64,000 nucleotides of DNA from Emticicia sp965283955 (GCA_965283955.1 CBDIQW010000001.1:620001-684000), one strand, 5' to 3'. Positions 7,846 to 16,466 are shown, counted from the first letter of the stretch. Notes: generated by a model not told the origin, from the sequence alone. A program made the numbers and translations.

Positions 7846-9729
7846 TTAGGCAAGTTCTGCCAATTCTAACCAACGAAATTCTTTTTCTTCGATTAGATTT
7901 GAAACTTCTTCAAATTCTTTTGCCCAAGCGGCCAGTTCTTCGTGCGAACCTTCACCCGCATTCATTTTTTCGACTAAAGTAGCTTTTTTCTTCTCTAAAT
8001 TATCTATTTCAGTGCCTAAACTATCGTATTCTTTTTGTTCTTTAAAACTCATTTTACGTTTAGGTTCGCTCGGTTGAACGACCACAGTGGGTGTTGAGTT
8101 AGCAGATTTCAAATGAGCTTGCTTTTCTTTTTCGGCTAATTCTTGCTCTTCTTTATCTTCTTTCCATGAGCGATAATCAGTGTAATTTCCTGGGTAATCT
8201 CTGATATAACCATCGCCTTCAAATACAAAGAGGTGGTCAACCAATTTATCCATGAAATAACGGTCGTGCGAAACAACTACCAAACAACCGCCGAAATTTA
8301 ATAAGAAATCTTCTAAAACATTGAGTGTTGCAATATCTAAATCATTGGTTGGTTCATCAAGAATCAAAAAGTTAGGATTCTGAACCAAAATTTTCAATAA
8401 CTGCAAACGACGTTTTTCGCCGCCACTTAATTTGCTCACATAGCTATATTGCATCGCTGGCGGGAATAAAAATAGTGTCAAGAAGTTTGAGATCGAAAGT
8501 TCTGTTCCATCGGCCATTTTCACGTACTCGGCAATTTCACGCACTACTTCAATTACTCGCTGACCTTCATCAAAATTTAAACCTGTTTGCGAATAATAGC
8601 CCAGTTTGATAGTATCACCTTTCACGACACGCCCCATATCGGGTTTGAGTTGTTCGGTCAGAATTTCGAGCATTGTACTTTTACCCATGCCGTTTTTACC
8701 CACAATCCCGATTCGGTCGCCACGCTTAAAGGTATAGCTAAATTCAGATATTAATTTTTTATTATCAAACGACTTACTGATATGCTGAATCTCCATGATT
8801 TTACTGCCCATACGCTCCATTTTCATGCTCAATTCGAGCTTTTCTTCGGGGCCTTTTCTGACAGTTTTTTCTTTCAATTCATAAAACGCATCAATTCTAC
8901 TCTGCGATTTCGTTCCACGAGCCTTTGGTTGCTTACGCATCCATTCCAGTTCTTTACGTAAAAGGTTTCGATAATTTTTCTGAGTAGCGGCATCTACGGC
9001 TTCTTGTTCTTCCTTTTTCTCCAAATAATAAGCGTAGCTTCCTGCGTACTTAAAAACCTTACTATTAGATAGTTCCAAGATTCTGTTACATACTTTATCC
9101 AAAAAATAGCGGTCGTGCGTAACCAAAAGTAAGGTAATATTTGAAGAAGAAAGATAACCTTCAAGCCACTCGATGGTGTCGAGGTCAAGGTGGTTGGTAG
9201 GCTCATCGAGAATCAAGAAATCGGGTTCTTCGATTAAAACACGGGCCAGAGCCACACGTTTTTTTTGTCCACCCGAAAGGTTTCCGACCAATTTATCAAA
9301 ATACTCAATTCCAAGCTTACCAAGAATCTGTTTCACTTTCGTTTCGTAATCCCAAGCCTTTAGATTATCTACCTGCTCAATGGCTCTTGCAATTCGATTA
9401 TCGTCGCCCGAAAGCAAGGCATCTTCATATTCTTTAACCGCTTTTGTATTAGAGTTTTCAGTGGCAAAAATCGTCTCCATCACCGTTTTACCAGCTTGAA
9501 AATCTGGTTCTTGGTCTAAATATCCAACTCTGATGTCTTTTCTGATGCTAATTTCGCCACCATCAACATCCGATTTTCCGATTATCATATTGAGCATCGA
9601 CGATTTTCCCGAACCATTTGAGCCTATCAATGCCACTTTTTCGCCTTGTAAAATCCCAAATGTAAGATTCTTAAACAACCAACGCTCTCCTAAATTTTTC
9701 CCGATATTCTCGGCCGATAAGTAATTCAT
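7846..9729 (-). CDS. ABC-F family ATPase (Uup/EttA type)
   Basis: 627 residues with two ATP-binding cassettes and no membrane segments. The first cassette has Walker A 'GSNGSGKS', signature 'LSGGQKKR' and Walker B 'LILDEPTNHLD'; the second has 'GKNGMGKS', 'LSGGEKRR' and 'LILDEPTNDLD'. Between them lies the charged linker that contacts the P-site tRNA in ABC-F proteins (about 235-300). A C-terminal coiled-coil stretch rich in Lys and Glu (about 535-627) is as in Uup. Family members act on ribosomes (translation factor or protection); a role in branched-DNA processing is reported for Uup. The exact subtype is not certain. Confidence 0.92.
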   Translation of the reverse strand: MNYLSAENIGKNLGERWLFKNLTFGILQGEKVALIGSNGSGKSSMLNMIIGKSDVDGGEISIRKDIRVGYLDQEPDFQAGKTVMETIFATENSNTKAVKEYEDALLSGDDNRIARAIEQVDNLKAWDYETKVKQILGKLGIEYFDKLVGNLSGGQKKRVALARVLIEEPDFLILDEPTNHLDLDTIEWLEGYLSSSNITLLLVTHDRYFLDKVCNRILELSNSKVFKYAGSYAYYLEKKEEQEAVDAATQKNYRNLLRKELEWMRKQPKARGTKSQSRIDAFYELKEKTVRKGPEEKLELSMKMERMGSKIMEIQHISKSFDNKKLISEFSYTFKRGDRIGIVGKNGMGKSTMLEILTEQLKPDMGRVVKGDTIKLGYYSQTGLNFDEGQRVIEVVREIAEYVKMADGTELSISNFLTLFLFPPAMQYSYVSKLSGGEKRRLQLLKILVQNPNFLILDEPTNDLDIATLNVLEDFLLNFGGCLVVVSHDRYFMDKLVDHLFVFEGDGYIRDYPGNYTDYRSWKEDKEEQELAEKEKQAHLKSANSTPTVVVQPSEPKRKMSFKEQKEYDSLGTEIDNLEKKKATLVEKMNAGEGSHEELAAWAKEFEEVSNLIEEKEFRWLELAELA

Positions 9730-9866
9730 ATTTTTCTGCTAAACATCACCTGATAATCTACAAATGATTATCTTTTTTAATTTTCTGCAATTTGCTGCTT
9801 GAATTTTGTAACGACATTTTATTTTACTTAATGATTGGGGTCAGACGTGCCGTCAGATCTTTTTCT

Positions 9867-10106
9867 TCAAAGAAATCGTTCAACCAACACCTCCCATTCT
9901 TCTTCGAGCGAGATTACGGGCATTGATTCGCCGATTCTACGATACCAATAATTGGCATTAAACCTATCACCTTCTTTGCGATGCAAATAAGCATGAAGTT
10001 GGTCATAGGCCAGCGTTCCCTCTTTTGTTTGGGCGATATTATGAGCCGCCTCCCAATCACTATATGGCTCATTAATAGTTAGGCCTTGTGCACAATGGCA
10101 AGTCAT
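9867..10106 (-). CDS. small conserved hypothetical protein (79 aa)
   Basis: A 79-residue soluble protein, no signal peptide. The centre 'AYDQLHAYLHRKEGDRFN' followed by 'ANYWYRRIGESMP' and ending 'SLEEEWEVLVERF' has a strongly patterned, helix-rich composition with many Trp, Tyr and His. I recall similar short proteins from other Cytophagales but cannot name the family. The start is uncertain: the first nine residues (MTCHCAQGL) look less conserved than the rest. It is transcribed divergently from the LTA-synthase-like gene, with about 140 AT-rich bases between. Confidence 0.6.
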   Translation of the reverse strand: MTCHCAQGLTINEPYSDWEAAHNIAQTKEGTLAYDQLHAYLHRKEGDRFNANYWYRRIGESMPVISLEEEWEVLVERFL

Positions 10107-10245
10107 ACCATAAGAAGGAAGGAAGAATTTTTGAAAGTTATTAAATTCAATATCAAGTGTATTATCATTATCTTTATATTTTAATGTAATAAGTTGTTTT
10201 TCTTTATCAATTTTAATTATAGTAAATCGTACTGGGGCTTTTCTT

Positions 10246-11733
10246 ATGTATTTACTTGTGTGGTTGAAGCGTATTACGTGGTTGCTTATCTTTTATTTTC
10301 TACTTAGATTTTTGTTTCTTGTTTTCAATATTAAGTCTTTTCAATTTGCTGATGCTCAACAAATTAGCTATGCTTTTTTGTATGGTGTAAAATTCGATTT
10401 ATCAGCTATTTTTATCAGTAATATTCTCTTTACATTCGCATCTTTATTACCGTTTAGATTTACTGAAAAACAAAGTTATCAAAGCTTTCTGAAATATCTT
10501 TATTGGATTCCGAACATCGTCTTCTTTTGGACAAATATTGCCGATTTTGAATATTATAAATTCATCGGCCGACGAACGATTTTTGAAGTTTTTGGCATCA
10601 TAGGTGATGTTTTTGCTCAATCATTTAGCCTAATTGGCACTTATTGGTATTTGATTTTTCTTTGGATTTTTGTAAGTTTTCTTTTTGTTAAATTTACGCC
10701 AAAAAGTCAAAAACTAAGCCCTCCCTATCGGGGAGGGTTGGGTGGGGTAATCAGCCTACTCGGAATCGGTTTTACAATTTTATTTTTCCGAGGCGGATTC
10801 CAAGAAAAACCGCTCAGAATCAATCAGGCATTCGAGCAGCATGATAATCATTTAGGAAATCTTACGCTCAATACAACATTTACTTTTTTGACGACAATTG
10901 ATGCCAAAGGCACAGAAAAGATCAACTATTTTACTGATAATCAAATAGTTAATAGTTCAATCAAACGAGATAGAAGCTCTCATTTTTCGGCAAGTACCAT
11001 TCCACAAAACGTTGTAATTATTATTCTTGAAAGTTTTGGCAAAGAATACATGGGCTATAAAAATCCCTATAAAGGTTATACACCATTCTTGGATTCTTTG
11101 GCCAAAAATAGTCTTTTTATGGAGAATTGTTTTGCCAATGGCCGAGAATCAATCATTGCTATGCCTGCCATCACGGCGGCCATTCCGCAGTTAATTGAAG
11201 AACCGTTTATTACGTCGAGTTATCAATCAAATAAGTTTGCAGGATTGGGAAATATCGTAAAAAAACATGGCTATGTTTCATCATTTTTTCACGGGGCAAG
11301 AAATGGTTCGATGGGTTTTGAAGGTTTTTCGCAACTTGCTGGATTTGATAAATATTACGGTTTAAATCAATATCCCAAAGAGAAAATGGAGTCAGATTTT
11401 GATAAAAACTGGGGAATTTTTGATGAGCCTTATTTGCAGTATTTTGCGACCGAACTCACAAAAGAAAAGAAGCCTTTTGTAGGCTGTATTTTTACGCTGA
11501 GTTCGCATCACCCCTACCCGATACCTGCCCAATACAAAGGAAAATTTCCGAAAGGGACAGCCGAAATTCATGAAAGTCTCGGTTATACCGATTTAGCTTT
11601 GAAGCAGTTCTTTGAAACCGCCGCCAAACATCCGTGGTATAAAAACACACTTTTCGTCATCACGGCCGACCATACACAATTTAATACTGAAAAAAATATG
11701 CTACACCTACTGGAGCATACAGTGTGCCTTTGA
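10246..11733 (+). CDS. LTA synthase/MdoB-like membrane sulfatase, main frame (frameshifted near 11690)
   Basis: The first 480 residues of an alkaline-phosphatase-superfamily phosphoglycerol transferase-like protein. Several N-terminal membrane helices (about 8-190) precede an extracellular sulfatase domain. Motifs are 'VVIIILESFGKEYMG' (metal-binding Glu), 'FANGRESIIAMPAITA' (region of the catalytic Ser/Thr), 'FTLSSHHPYPIP' and 'VITADHTQF' (metal-binding Asp-His). The frame breaks at the A7 run 11690-11696; the last residues (MLHLLEHTVCL) are out of frame and the protein continues in the segment from 11724. A G/C-rich repeat (10719-10748) sits in frame around residues 158-168. The substrate (glycerophosphate, phosphoethanolamine or other) is not determined. 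Confidence 0.85.
   Translation: MYLLVWLKRITWLLIFYFLLRFLFLVFNIKSFQFADAQQISYAFLYGVKFDLSAIFISNILFTFASLLPFRFTEKQSYQSFLKYLYWIPNIVFFWTNIADFEYYKFIGRRTIFEVFGIIGDVFAQSFSLIGTYWYLIFLWIFVSFLFVKFTPKSQKLSPPYRGGLGGVISLLGIGFTILFFRGGFQEKPLRINQAFEQHDNHLGNLTLNTTFTFLTTIDAKGTEKINYFTDNQIVNSSIKRDRSSHFSASTIPQNVVIIILESFGKEYMGYKNPYKGYTPFLDSLAKNSLFMENCFANGRESIIAMPAITAAIPQLIEEPFITSSYQSNKFAGLGNIVKKHGYVSSFFHGARNGSMGFEGFSQLAGFDKYYGLNQYPKEKMESDFDKNWGIFDEPYLQYFATELTKEKKPFVGCIFTLSSHHPYPIPAQYKGKFPKGTAEIHESLGYTDLALKQFFETAAKHPWYKNTLFVITADHTQFNTEKNMLHLLEHTVCL
10719..10748 (+). repeat. G/C-rich dispersed element inside a coding region
   Basis: A CCCTCCC...GGGGAGGG-GTTGGGTGGGGT sequence standing out in an AT-rich gene. It has the same build as the intergenic CCCCTAAAGGGG elements at 25389, 37162 and 37265. 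Here it is read in frame as SPPYRGGLGG between membrane segments of the LTA-synthase-like protein. Confidence 0.65.
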
Positions 11734-12095
11734 TTTTATACCATCCTAATAATCAAATACTTACACAACTAAAAAGCCTCACAGATTCAACAAAAATCTG
11801 CCAACATACTGATATTTTGCCGAGTGTATTAGATTTTTTGAATATCAATCAACAACAAGTTTTACCTTTCGGTGAATCTATTTTTGCACGAAATCAAGGT
11901 TTAGCTTTTCAATTAAATTCGGGGGTTTTTAGGTTAATATCAGAAAACAAATATGTAGAAATGAGCCTTGATGGCAAAGCCAAAGGTTTTGATTTAAAAT
12001 CTGATAAGTCAATAAATAATTTTGAGACAAAACAACTGAAAGCCTACATTCAATATTACCGAAACGGACTTATAGAAAATTCGTGGCTAAAGTAG
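11724..12095 (+). CDS. LTA synthase/MdoB-like sulfatase, C-terminal frame segment
   Basis: This is the continuation of the gene at 10246, displaced by a one-base loss in the A7 run at 11690-11696. Reading the second frame from about 11697 gives 'YATPTGAYSVPLILYHP', which joins directly to 'ADHTQFNTEK' of the first frame and completes the C-terminal part of the sulfatase domain (PLILYHP..., 'HTDILPSVLDFL', 'PFGESIFA'). The whole natural protein would be about 616 residues, 10246-12095. It should not be read as an independent gene; ATG 11724 is just an internal codon. Confidence 0.85.
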   Translation: MPLILYHPNNQILTQLKSLTDSTKICQHTDILPSVLDFLNINQQQVLPFGESIFARNQGLAFQLNSGVFRLISENKYVEMSLDGKAKGFDLKSDKSINNFETKQLKAYIQYYRNGLIENSWLK

Positions 12096-12171
12096 CATAA
12101 CTTTCTAAGTTGTACAGTACCTTGGTTAGAGGCAAAACAATTTAGAAAATTGTGGTACAAACATTATTGTC

Positions 12172-12840
12172 ATGGTAAATTATAAAATTTTCCCTCTAAG
12201 CGATTCAGCCATAACGATTGATTTTGGCAATGTCATTGACGAAAGAATCAATGATATTGTAATGCAATTATATGAATCTTGCTCCAAAAATGCTTTTATT
12301 GGCATGAAAGAAGCAATGCCAGCCTACGCTTCTCTGACCATTTTTTATGATGTTTTTAGCGTCAGAAAAAACTATACTTCTTTTGAATCTGCTTATGCTT
12401 TTGTGAAAGATTTCTTGATAAGAAATTATGAGAATCTCGGCGAAACAGAAAGTATCGTAAAAAGAATCATTGAAATTCCAGTAATTTATGATGGTGAAGA
12501 CTTAGCCTATGTTGCTGATTATCATCAGATTAGCGAAGCACAAGTTGTTGAAACTCATACGAATCCAATATACCGAGTTTATATGATGGGCTTTTTACCC
12601 GGTTTTGCGTATATGGGTGGTTTAGATGCTCGCATTGCTACTCCTCGTAGAGCAACTCCACGCACAAAAGTGCCAGCAGGAAGTGTAGGAATTGCAGGAA
12701 ATCAAACAGGAATTTATCCTTCAGAAAGTCCTGGAGGCTGGCAACTAATCGGCCGAACGGAATTACAACTCTATACACCCAATGCCACTGAAATCACTCT
12801 CCTGAAAGCGGGTGATTTAGTAAAATTTATTGCCTTGTGA
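12172..12840 (+). CDS. pxpB: 5-oxoprolinase subunit PxpB (KipI family)
   Basis: 222 residues, full length. PxpB works with PxpC (carboxyltransferase-like) and PxpA (LamB/YcsF) in ATP-dependent opening of 5-oxoproline to glutamate. Landmarks are 'PLSDSAITIDFG' at the N-terminus, 'YRVYMMGFLPGFAYMGGL' near 140-157, 'ATPRRATPRTKVPAGSVGIA' near 160-180 and 'SPGGWQLIGRT' near 190. PxpC and PxpA follow in the same direction, but only after a 2-kb block of unrelated genes starting right after this stop; in most genomes the three genes touch or overlap. The gene itself looks intact. Confidence 0.93.
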   Translation: MVNYKIFPLSDSAITIDFGNVIDERINDIVMQLYESCSKNAFIGMKEAMPAYASLTIFYDVFSVRKNYTSFESAYAFVKDFLIRNYENLGETESIVKRIIEIPVIYDGEDLAYVADYHQISEAQVVETHTNPIYRVYMMGFLPGFAYMGGLDARIATPRRATPRTKVPAGSVGIAGNQTGIYPSESPGGWQLIGRTELQLYTPNATEITLLKAGDLVKFIAL

Positions 12841-12923
12841 TTGGAGAATTGGTTATAGGTGAACTGGGAAATACAATTTCCTTATGACCAATAAGCAATT
12901 TCCCAATAACCAGTAGCTAATAG

Positions 12924-13595
12924 CTACTTCAACGGTGTTAAATCCACTTTTCTGAATTCAACTTCTGCACCTTCAGCTTGGAGAGCGATTTGTCCCTTTT
13001 GGACGGTTGCTCCGAAACCATCGTTGACCAAATCGCCGTTTACCCAAACTTTAATTTTATCGCCTCGGCATTCGATTGTCATTTTATTCCATTCTCCAAG
13101 TGGTTTTTCTGAATTGTCAGTCAAGTTTTTAACTCTTCGTTCTTTTCCTTCGGTTATCCCCCAATTTTCTTTTGAGTCACGTCGTGCTTCCATGTTTTCT
13201 ACCTTAATATCTTCAACGATACACCAAAAATCACCTGCATTTGAATGCATCATTTGTACCTCAATAGACTTTGGAAACATACCATATAATGCACGTGGCG
13301 TTGAAGCATGCACTAAAACACCGCAATTACCAGGTTTTCCTGCAAAACGATATTCTAATTCGAGACGATAGTTTTCGTACTTATCTTTGGTCAATAAATG
13401 CCCTTCGGGAGTTCCCATACTTACCAAATTTCCGTCTCTGATAATAAACGATTTTCTGAGATTTGGGTCTTTGTCAGTGGCAGGCACATCGCTATACCAA
13501 TTATTTAGGTCTTTTCCATTGAACAAATGTATCGTTTGGGCAAAGGTCTTCTTTAAGCTAAAAATGCATAGAACAAGTACAATAAGATATTTCAT
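12924..13595 (-). CDS. secreted DUF1080 (3-keto-disaccharide hydrolase-like) protein
   Basis: 223 residues with a signal peptide (about 1-19, ending KKTFAQ) and one DUF1080 (PF06439) concanavalin-like domain. Landmarks are 'IHLFNGKDLNNWYSD' at the N-terminus, 'YENYRLELEYRF' near 75, 'NCGVLVHAS' near 93, 'EWNKMTIECRGDKIKVWVNG' near 175 and 'GQIALQAEGAEVEFR' at the end. Family members are secreted glycan-degrading or glycan-binding proteins; the 3-keto-disaccharide hydrolase role is the family name and not shown here. It lies 21 bases downstream of the heparinase fragment on the same strand, so both were probably one polysaccharide-use operon. Inserted between pxpB and pxpC. Confidence 0.88.
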   Translation of the reverse strand: MKYLIVLVLCIFSLKKTFAQTIHLFNGKDLNNWYSDVPATDKDPNLRKSFIIRDGNLVSMGTPEGHLLTKDKYENYRLELEYRFAGKPGNCGVLVHASTPRALYGMFPKSIEVQMMHSNAGDFWCIVEDIKVENMEARRDSKENWGITEGKERRVKNLTDNSEKPLGEWNKMTIECRGDKIKVWVNGDLVNDGFGATVQKGQIALQAEGAEVEFRKVDLTPLK

Positions 13596-13616
13596 TTCGG
13601 ATTGAGGGTTTCTGAT

Positions 13617-14162
13617 TTAATTAAGACCCAAAGTAAATGAATTTTTTGATTTTTGTGCCAAATTTTTGCTGTTCAAAATAATTCGCTGAACAGGCAAATT
13701 ATCCCATTTGGTTTTGAAACTTACGTATTCCATGCCTTCGGTTGAAGGTAAATCGGTTGAAACCTCCCAGACTTTTGGGTCATATTGCAGATTTATTATT
13801 TGTCCTTTTGGAGTTTTGAGTGTAATTTTTCCAGCCACTGAATTATCAATCGTGCAGATTGTCATAAAAACTTGTTGTAGCGAAGTTGGTTTTTGGTTCA
13901 ATGCATACTCATCAGTGAGTTCAAGAGTGTTTTTTGTCCGATTCAATTTCACTGTTCTGTTCCAAGATACGATTCCTGCATTTTTATCATAAGCATTGGC
14001 AATATCCAGGTTGAGAGTAGCTTCTTTTTCTGAAATTATACTTTTCACATTACTCGCTTCAAACTCTCGGCCTTCTTTCTGACCTAAACCATTGATTATA
14101 GGTAAATTATGATATTGAGATGGTTTGTCAGACAAACGAGTCATATATAAGAGAGGTAGCAC
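13617..14162 (-). pseudogene. heparinase II/III family protein, C-terminal fragment
   Basis: Only the C-terminal 165-180 residues of a heparinase II/III-type polysaccharide lyase remain. Recognisable are 'SQYHNLPIINGLGQKEGREF' (beta-sandwich start) and 'DIANAYDKNAGIVSWNRTV', followed by the rest of the beta-sheet domain. The catalytic alpha/alpha-barrel of about 400 residues that should precede it is absent. Recognisable homology stops around 14117-14125; upstream codons (GTG start at 14162, preceded by TGA) actually overlap the LacI-type gene on the other strand. So the 5' part has been lost at the junction. The protein, if made, would lack the active site and a signal peptide. It precedes the DUF1080 gene. 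Confidence 0.75.
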
Positions 14163-14845
14163 AAATTCAAAATATGCTCAATTCTCAGGTTGAGGGTTTT
14201 ATTATTTCCTTGGCTCGTGATTCGCTCGACTATGACCACATCAACCGTTTAATCCGAAAACAAATACCTCTTGTACTATTTGATAGATACACTGATAAAA
14301 TTGAAAGTTCTAAAGTAATTGTAGATAATAAACAGGCAGCTTTTAAGGCTACTATGCACTTGATAGAAAAAGGTTGTCGTAGATTAGCTTGCTTAGCTGG
14401 GCCGCCGCATCTTGAAATCAGTAATCAACGGTTAGATGGTTTTAGAGAAGCAATTATAAGCAGTGGGTTGCAGTATGAAGAACAATACGTAAGTCACAGT
14501 GATTTTACACAAGAAAATACAATCATCCAGGCCAGTAATATGATGAGCCTTAGTAATCCGCCTGATGGTATCCTTACTATGAGTGATAACATTGCGTTTT
14601 CAACTATGTATGCACTCAAACAACGAGGTCTTAGAATTCCCGAAGATGTGGCTATGGTCAGTTTTAATAATGAGCCTACTTGCATGTACCTTACACCTTC
14701 AATAACCAGTATCAGTCAACCTATTCGAGAAATGGGAACTCAGGCTGTCAGATTATTGCTCAAACAACTCGAAGCTGATAAGATAGAACCCGAAACCATA
14801 ATACTTGATACACAATTAGTTATTAGAGAATCGTCATTAAAATAA
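14102..14845 (+). pseudogene. LacI/GalR-type regulator, 5'-truncated (no DNA-binding domain)
   Basis: About 245 residues of the periplasmic-binding-protein-like sensor domain: 'YDIEMVCQTNESYIREV' at the start, then 'VDNKQAAFKATMHLIEKGCR', 'CLAGPPHLEISNQRLDGF', 'PPDGILTMSDNIAFSTMYAL' and 'IPEDVAMVSFNNEP'. These are standard LacI/GalR positions starting at about residue 95 of a normal 340-residue protein. The helix-turn-helix and hinge are missing; a TAG at 14099-14101 ends the open frame upstream, where the sequence instead encodes the heparinase fragment on the other strand. An ATG at 14120 exists but would give a sensor with no operator binding. It probably once regulated the heparinase/DUF1080 genes. 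Confidence 0.8.
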
Positions 14846-14881
14846 AAATTTATTAATTTTAGGGAAAATAATGATTCAAAA

Positions 14882-15718
14882 GTGAAATTCATTAAGCCAG
14901 GATTACTTTCGACATATCAAAATTTAGGAAATAATGGTCTTCGACATTTGGGCGTCAATCCGAGTGGAGTAATGGACAGATTTTCGGTAAAACTCTTAAA
15001 TATTGCTCTACAAAATGATGAAAATCAACCTGTTTTGGAAATGCACTTTCCTGCCCCCGAAATATTGTTTGAAGAAGATACAGTAATTATCATCGGTGGT
15101 GCAGATTTTTCTCCAACGATTGATAATGAGCCTATCATAAACTGGAAAACAATTTTGGTTAAAACTGGTAATATTCTTAGATTTAAGAAATTAATTGCTG
15201 GCAGCCGAGTATATTTGGCAACAAAGAAGTCTGAAAATACATTTTTACCTTATATAGGACTGACATCCAACTTTGTTCACCAAAAAACAATCCGTTTCAC
15301 CGAGGGTAACGAATTTGAATTACTGACCGAAAAAAGCAAAGAGTCGTTTGAAAATCAAAGTTTTACCATTTCAAAAGACTCAAACCGAATGGGCTACCGA
15401 ATGGATGCTGAGCCATTACAAGTAGATACAAAAAAAGAATTGGTAAGTTCGGCAGTAGATTTTGGCACAATTCAACTTCTACCAAGTGGACAAATAATTG
15501 TTCTCATGGCCGACCACCAAACCAGTGGAGGCTACCCCCGACTTGGAAATGTTATTTCGGTTGACTTACCCAAATTAGCTCAAAGCAACTTGAATAGCAC
15601 AGTTATATTCAAAAAGATTTCGATTGAAGAAGCCGAAGATTTATTAATAAAACAAGAACTCGAACTTCAAAAACTAAAAACAAGCATCAGATTTTTCAAT
15701 GATAAGCACAAAAATTGA
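14882..15718 (+). CDS. pxpC: 5-oxoprolinase subunit PxpC (biotin-dependent carboxyltransferase family)
   Basis: 278 residues starting with GTG (the nearby ATG at 14871 runs straight into a stop). Landmarks are 'GLLSTYQNLGNNGLRHLGV', 'GVMDRFSVKLLN', 'VIIIGGADFSPTI', 'NRMGYRMDAEPL' and 'LMADHQTSGGYPRLGNV'. The usual length is 310-335; the middle is short. After 'AGSRVYLATKK' the family's 'GG..V...LGS.ST...GG..GR.L..GD' stretch of about 30-40 residues is missing or strongly altered. This may be normal for this lineage. The 3' end overlaps pxpA by 20 bases, the tight spacing expected of the pxp operon. Confidence 0.9.
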   Translation: MKFIKPGLLSTYQNLGNNGLRHLGVNPSGVMDRFSVKLLNIALQNDENQPVLEMHFPAPEILFEEDTVIIIGGADFSPTIDNEPIINWKTILVKTGNILRFKKLIAGSRVYLATKKSENTFLPYIGLTSNFVHQKTIRFTEGNEFELLTEKSKESFENQSFTISKDSNRMGYRMDAEPLQVDTKKELVSSAVDFGTIQLLPSGQIIVLMADHQTSGGYPRLGNVISVDLPKLAQSNLNSTVIFKKISIEEAEDLLIKQELELQKLKTSIRFFNDKHKN

Positions 15719-16463
15719 CCTTAACTGCGACATGGGCGAAGCATTCGGTGCTTGGCCAATGGGGAATGACACTGCTTTAATGGAGCTGATTTCATCGGCT
15801 AACATAGCTTGTGGTTTTCATGCAGGCGATGCCAGTATTATGCGAAAAACTGCTCAAATGGCTCTCGAAAAAAAAGTTGCCATCGGAGCTCATCCTTCAT
15901 TTCCTGATTTACAAGGTTTCGGTCGACGTAATATGCAGCTTTCACCACAAGAAGTTTATGATATTTGTGTGTATCAGATTGGAGCAATGTTCGGCACAAT
16001 TAGAGCATTAGGTGGAAAACTTCACCACGTAAAACCACACGGTGCCTTGTATAATATGGCGGCCAAAGATGCCAATTTAGCAAAATCAATTGCCAGAGCA
16101 ACTAAAGCCATCCATCCAGACTTAATTTTGTATGGGTTATCGGGAAGTCATTTAATAACGGAGGCCGAAAAAATAGGTTTACGAACTGCATCCGAAGTTT
16201 TTGCCGACCGAACTTATCAAAACGATGGTAATCTAACACCTCGAACGCAAGCCAATGCGATGATTGAAAGTAAGCAAGACGCTGTCAATCAAGTAATTAT
16301 GATGATTAAAAAACAATGTGTCATTTCGACAGAAGGTATAGAAATCCCTCTAAAAGCTGATACAGTATGTATTCATGGAGACGGAAATCATGCCGTTGAA
16401 TTTGCAGCAGAATTAAGAAATGCACTTTTGAACAAAAATATATTCATCGAAACCATTAAATAA
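15699..16463 (+). CDS. pxpA: 5-oxoprolinase subunit PxpA (LamB/YcsF family)
   Basis: 254 residues, complete. The N-terminal 'KIDLNCDMGEAFGAW' and 'SANIACGFHAGDASIM' are the LamB/YcsF signature, with the putative catalytic and metal-binding Asp/His residues. Further marks are 'VAIGAHPSFPDLQGFGRR', 'HHVKPHGALYNMAA', 'EVFADRTYQNDGNLTPR' and 'TVCIHGDGNHAVEFA'. It works with PxpB and PxpC to convert 5-oxoproline to glutamate in the cytoplasm. Its ATG lies inside the end of pxpC, which implies translational coupling. The next gene (desaturase) starts 3 bases after the stop, so it may be in the same transcript. Confidence 0.95.
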   Translation: MISTKIDLNCDMGEAFGAWPMGNDTALMELISSANIACGFHAGDASIMRKTAQMALEKKVAIGAHPSFPDLQGFGRRNMQLSPQEVYDICVYQIGAMFGTIRALGGKLHHVKPHGALYNMAAKDANLAKSIARATKAIHPDLILYGLSGSHLITEAEKIGLRTASEVFADRTYQNDGNLTPRTQANAMIESKQDAVNQVIMMIKKQCVISTEGIEIPLKADTVCIHGDGNHAVEFAAELRNALLNKNIFIETIK

Positions 16464-16466
16464 GCC

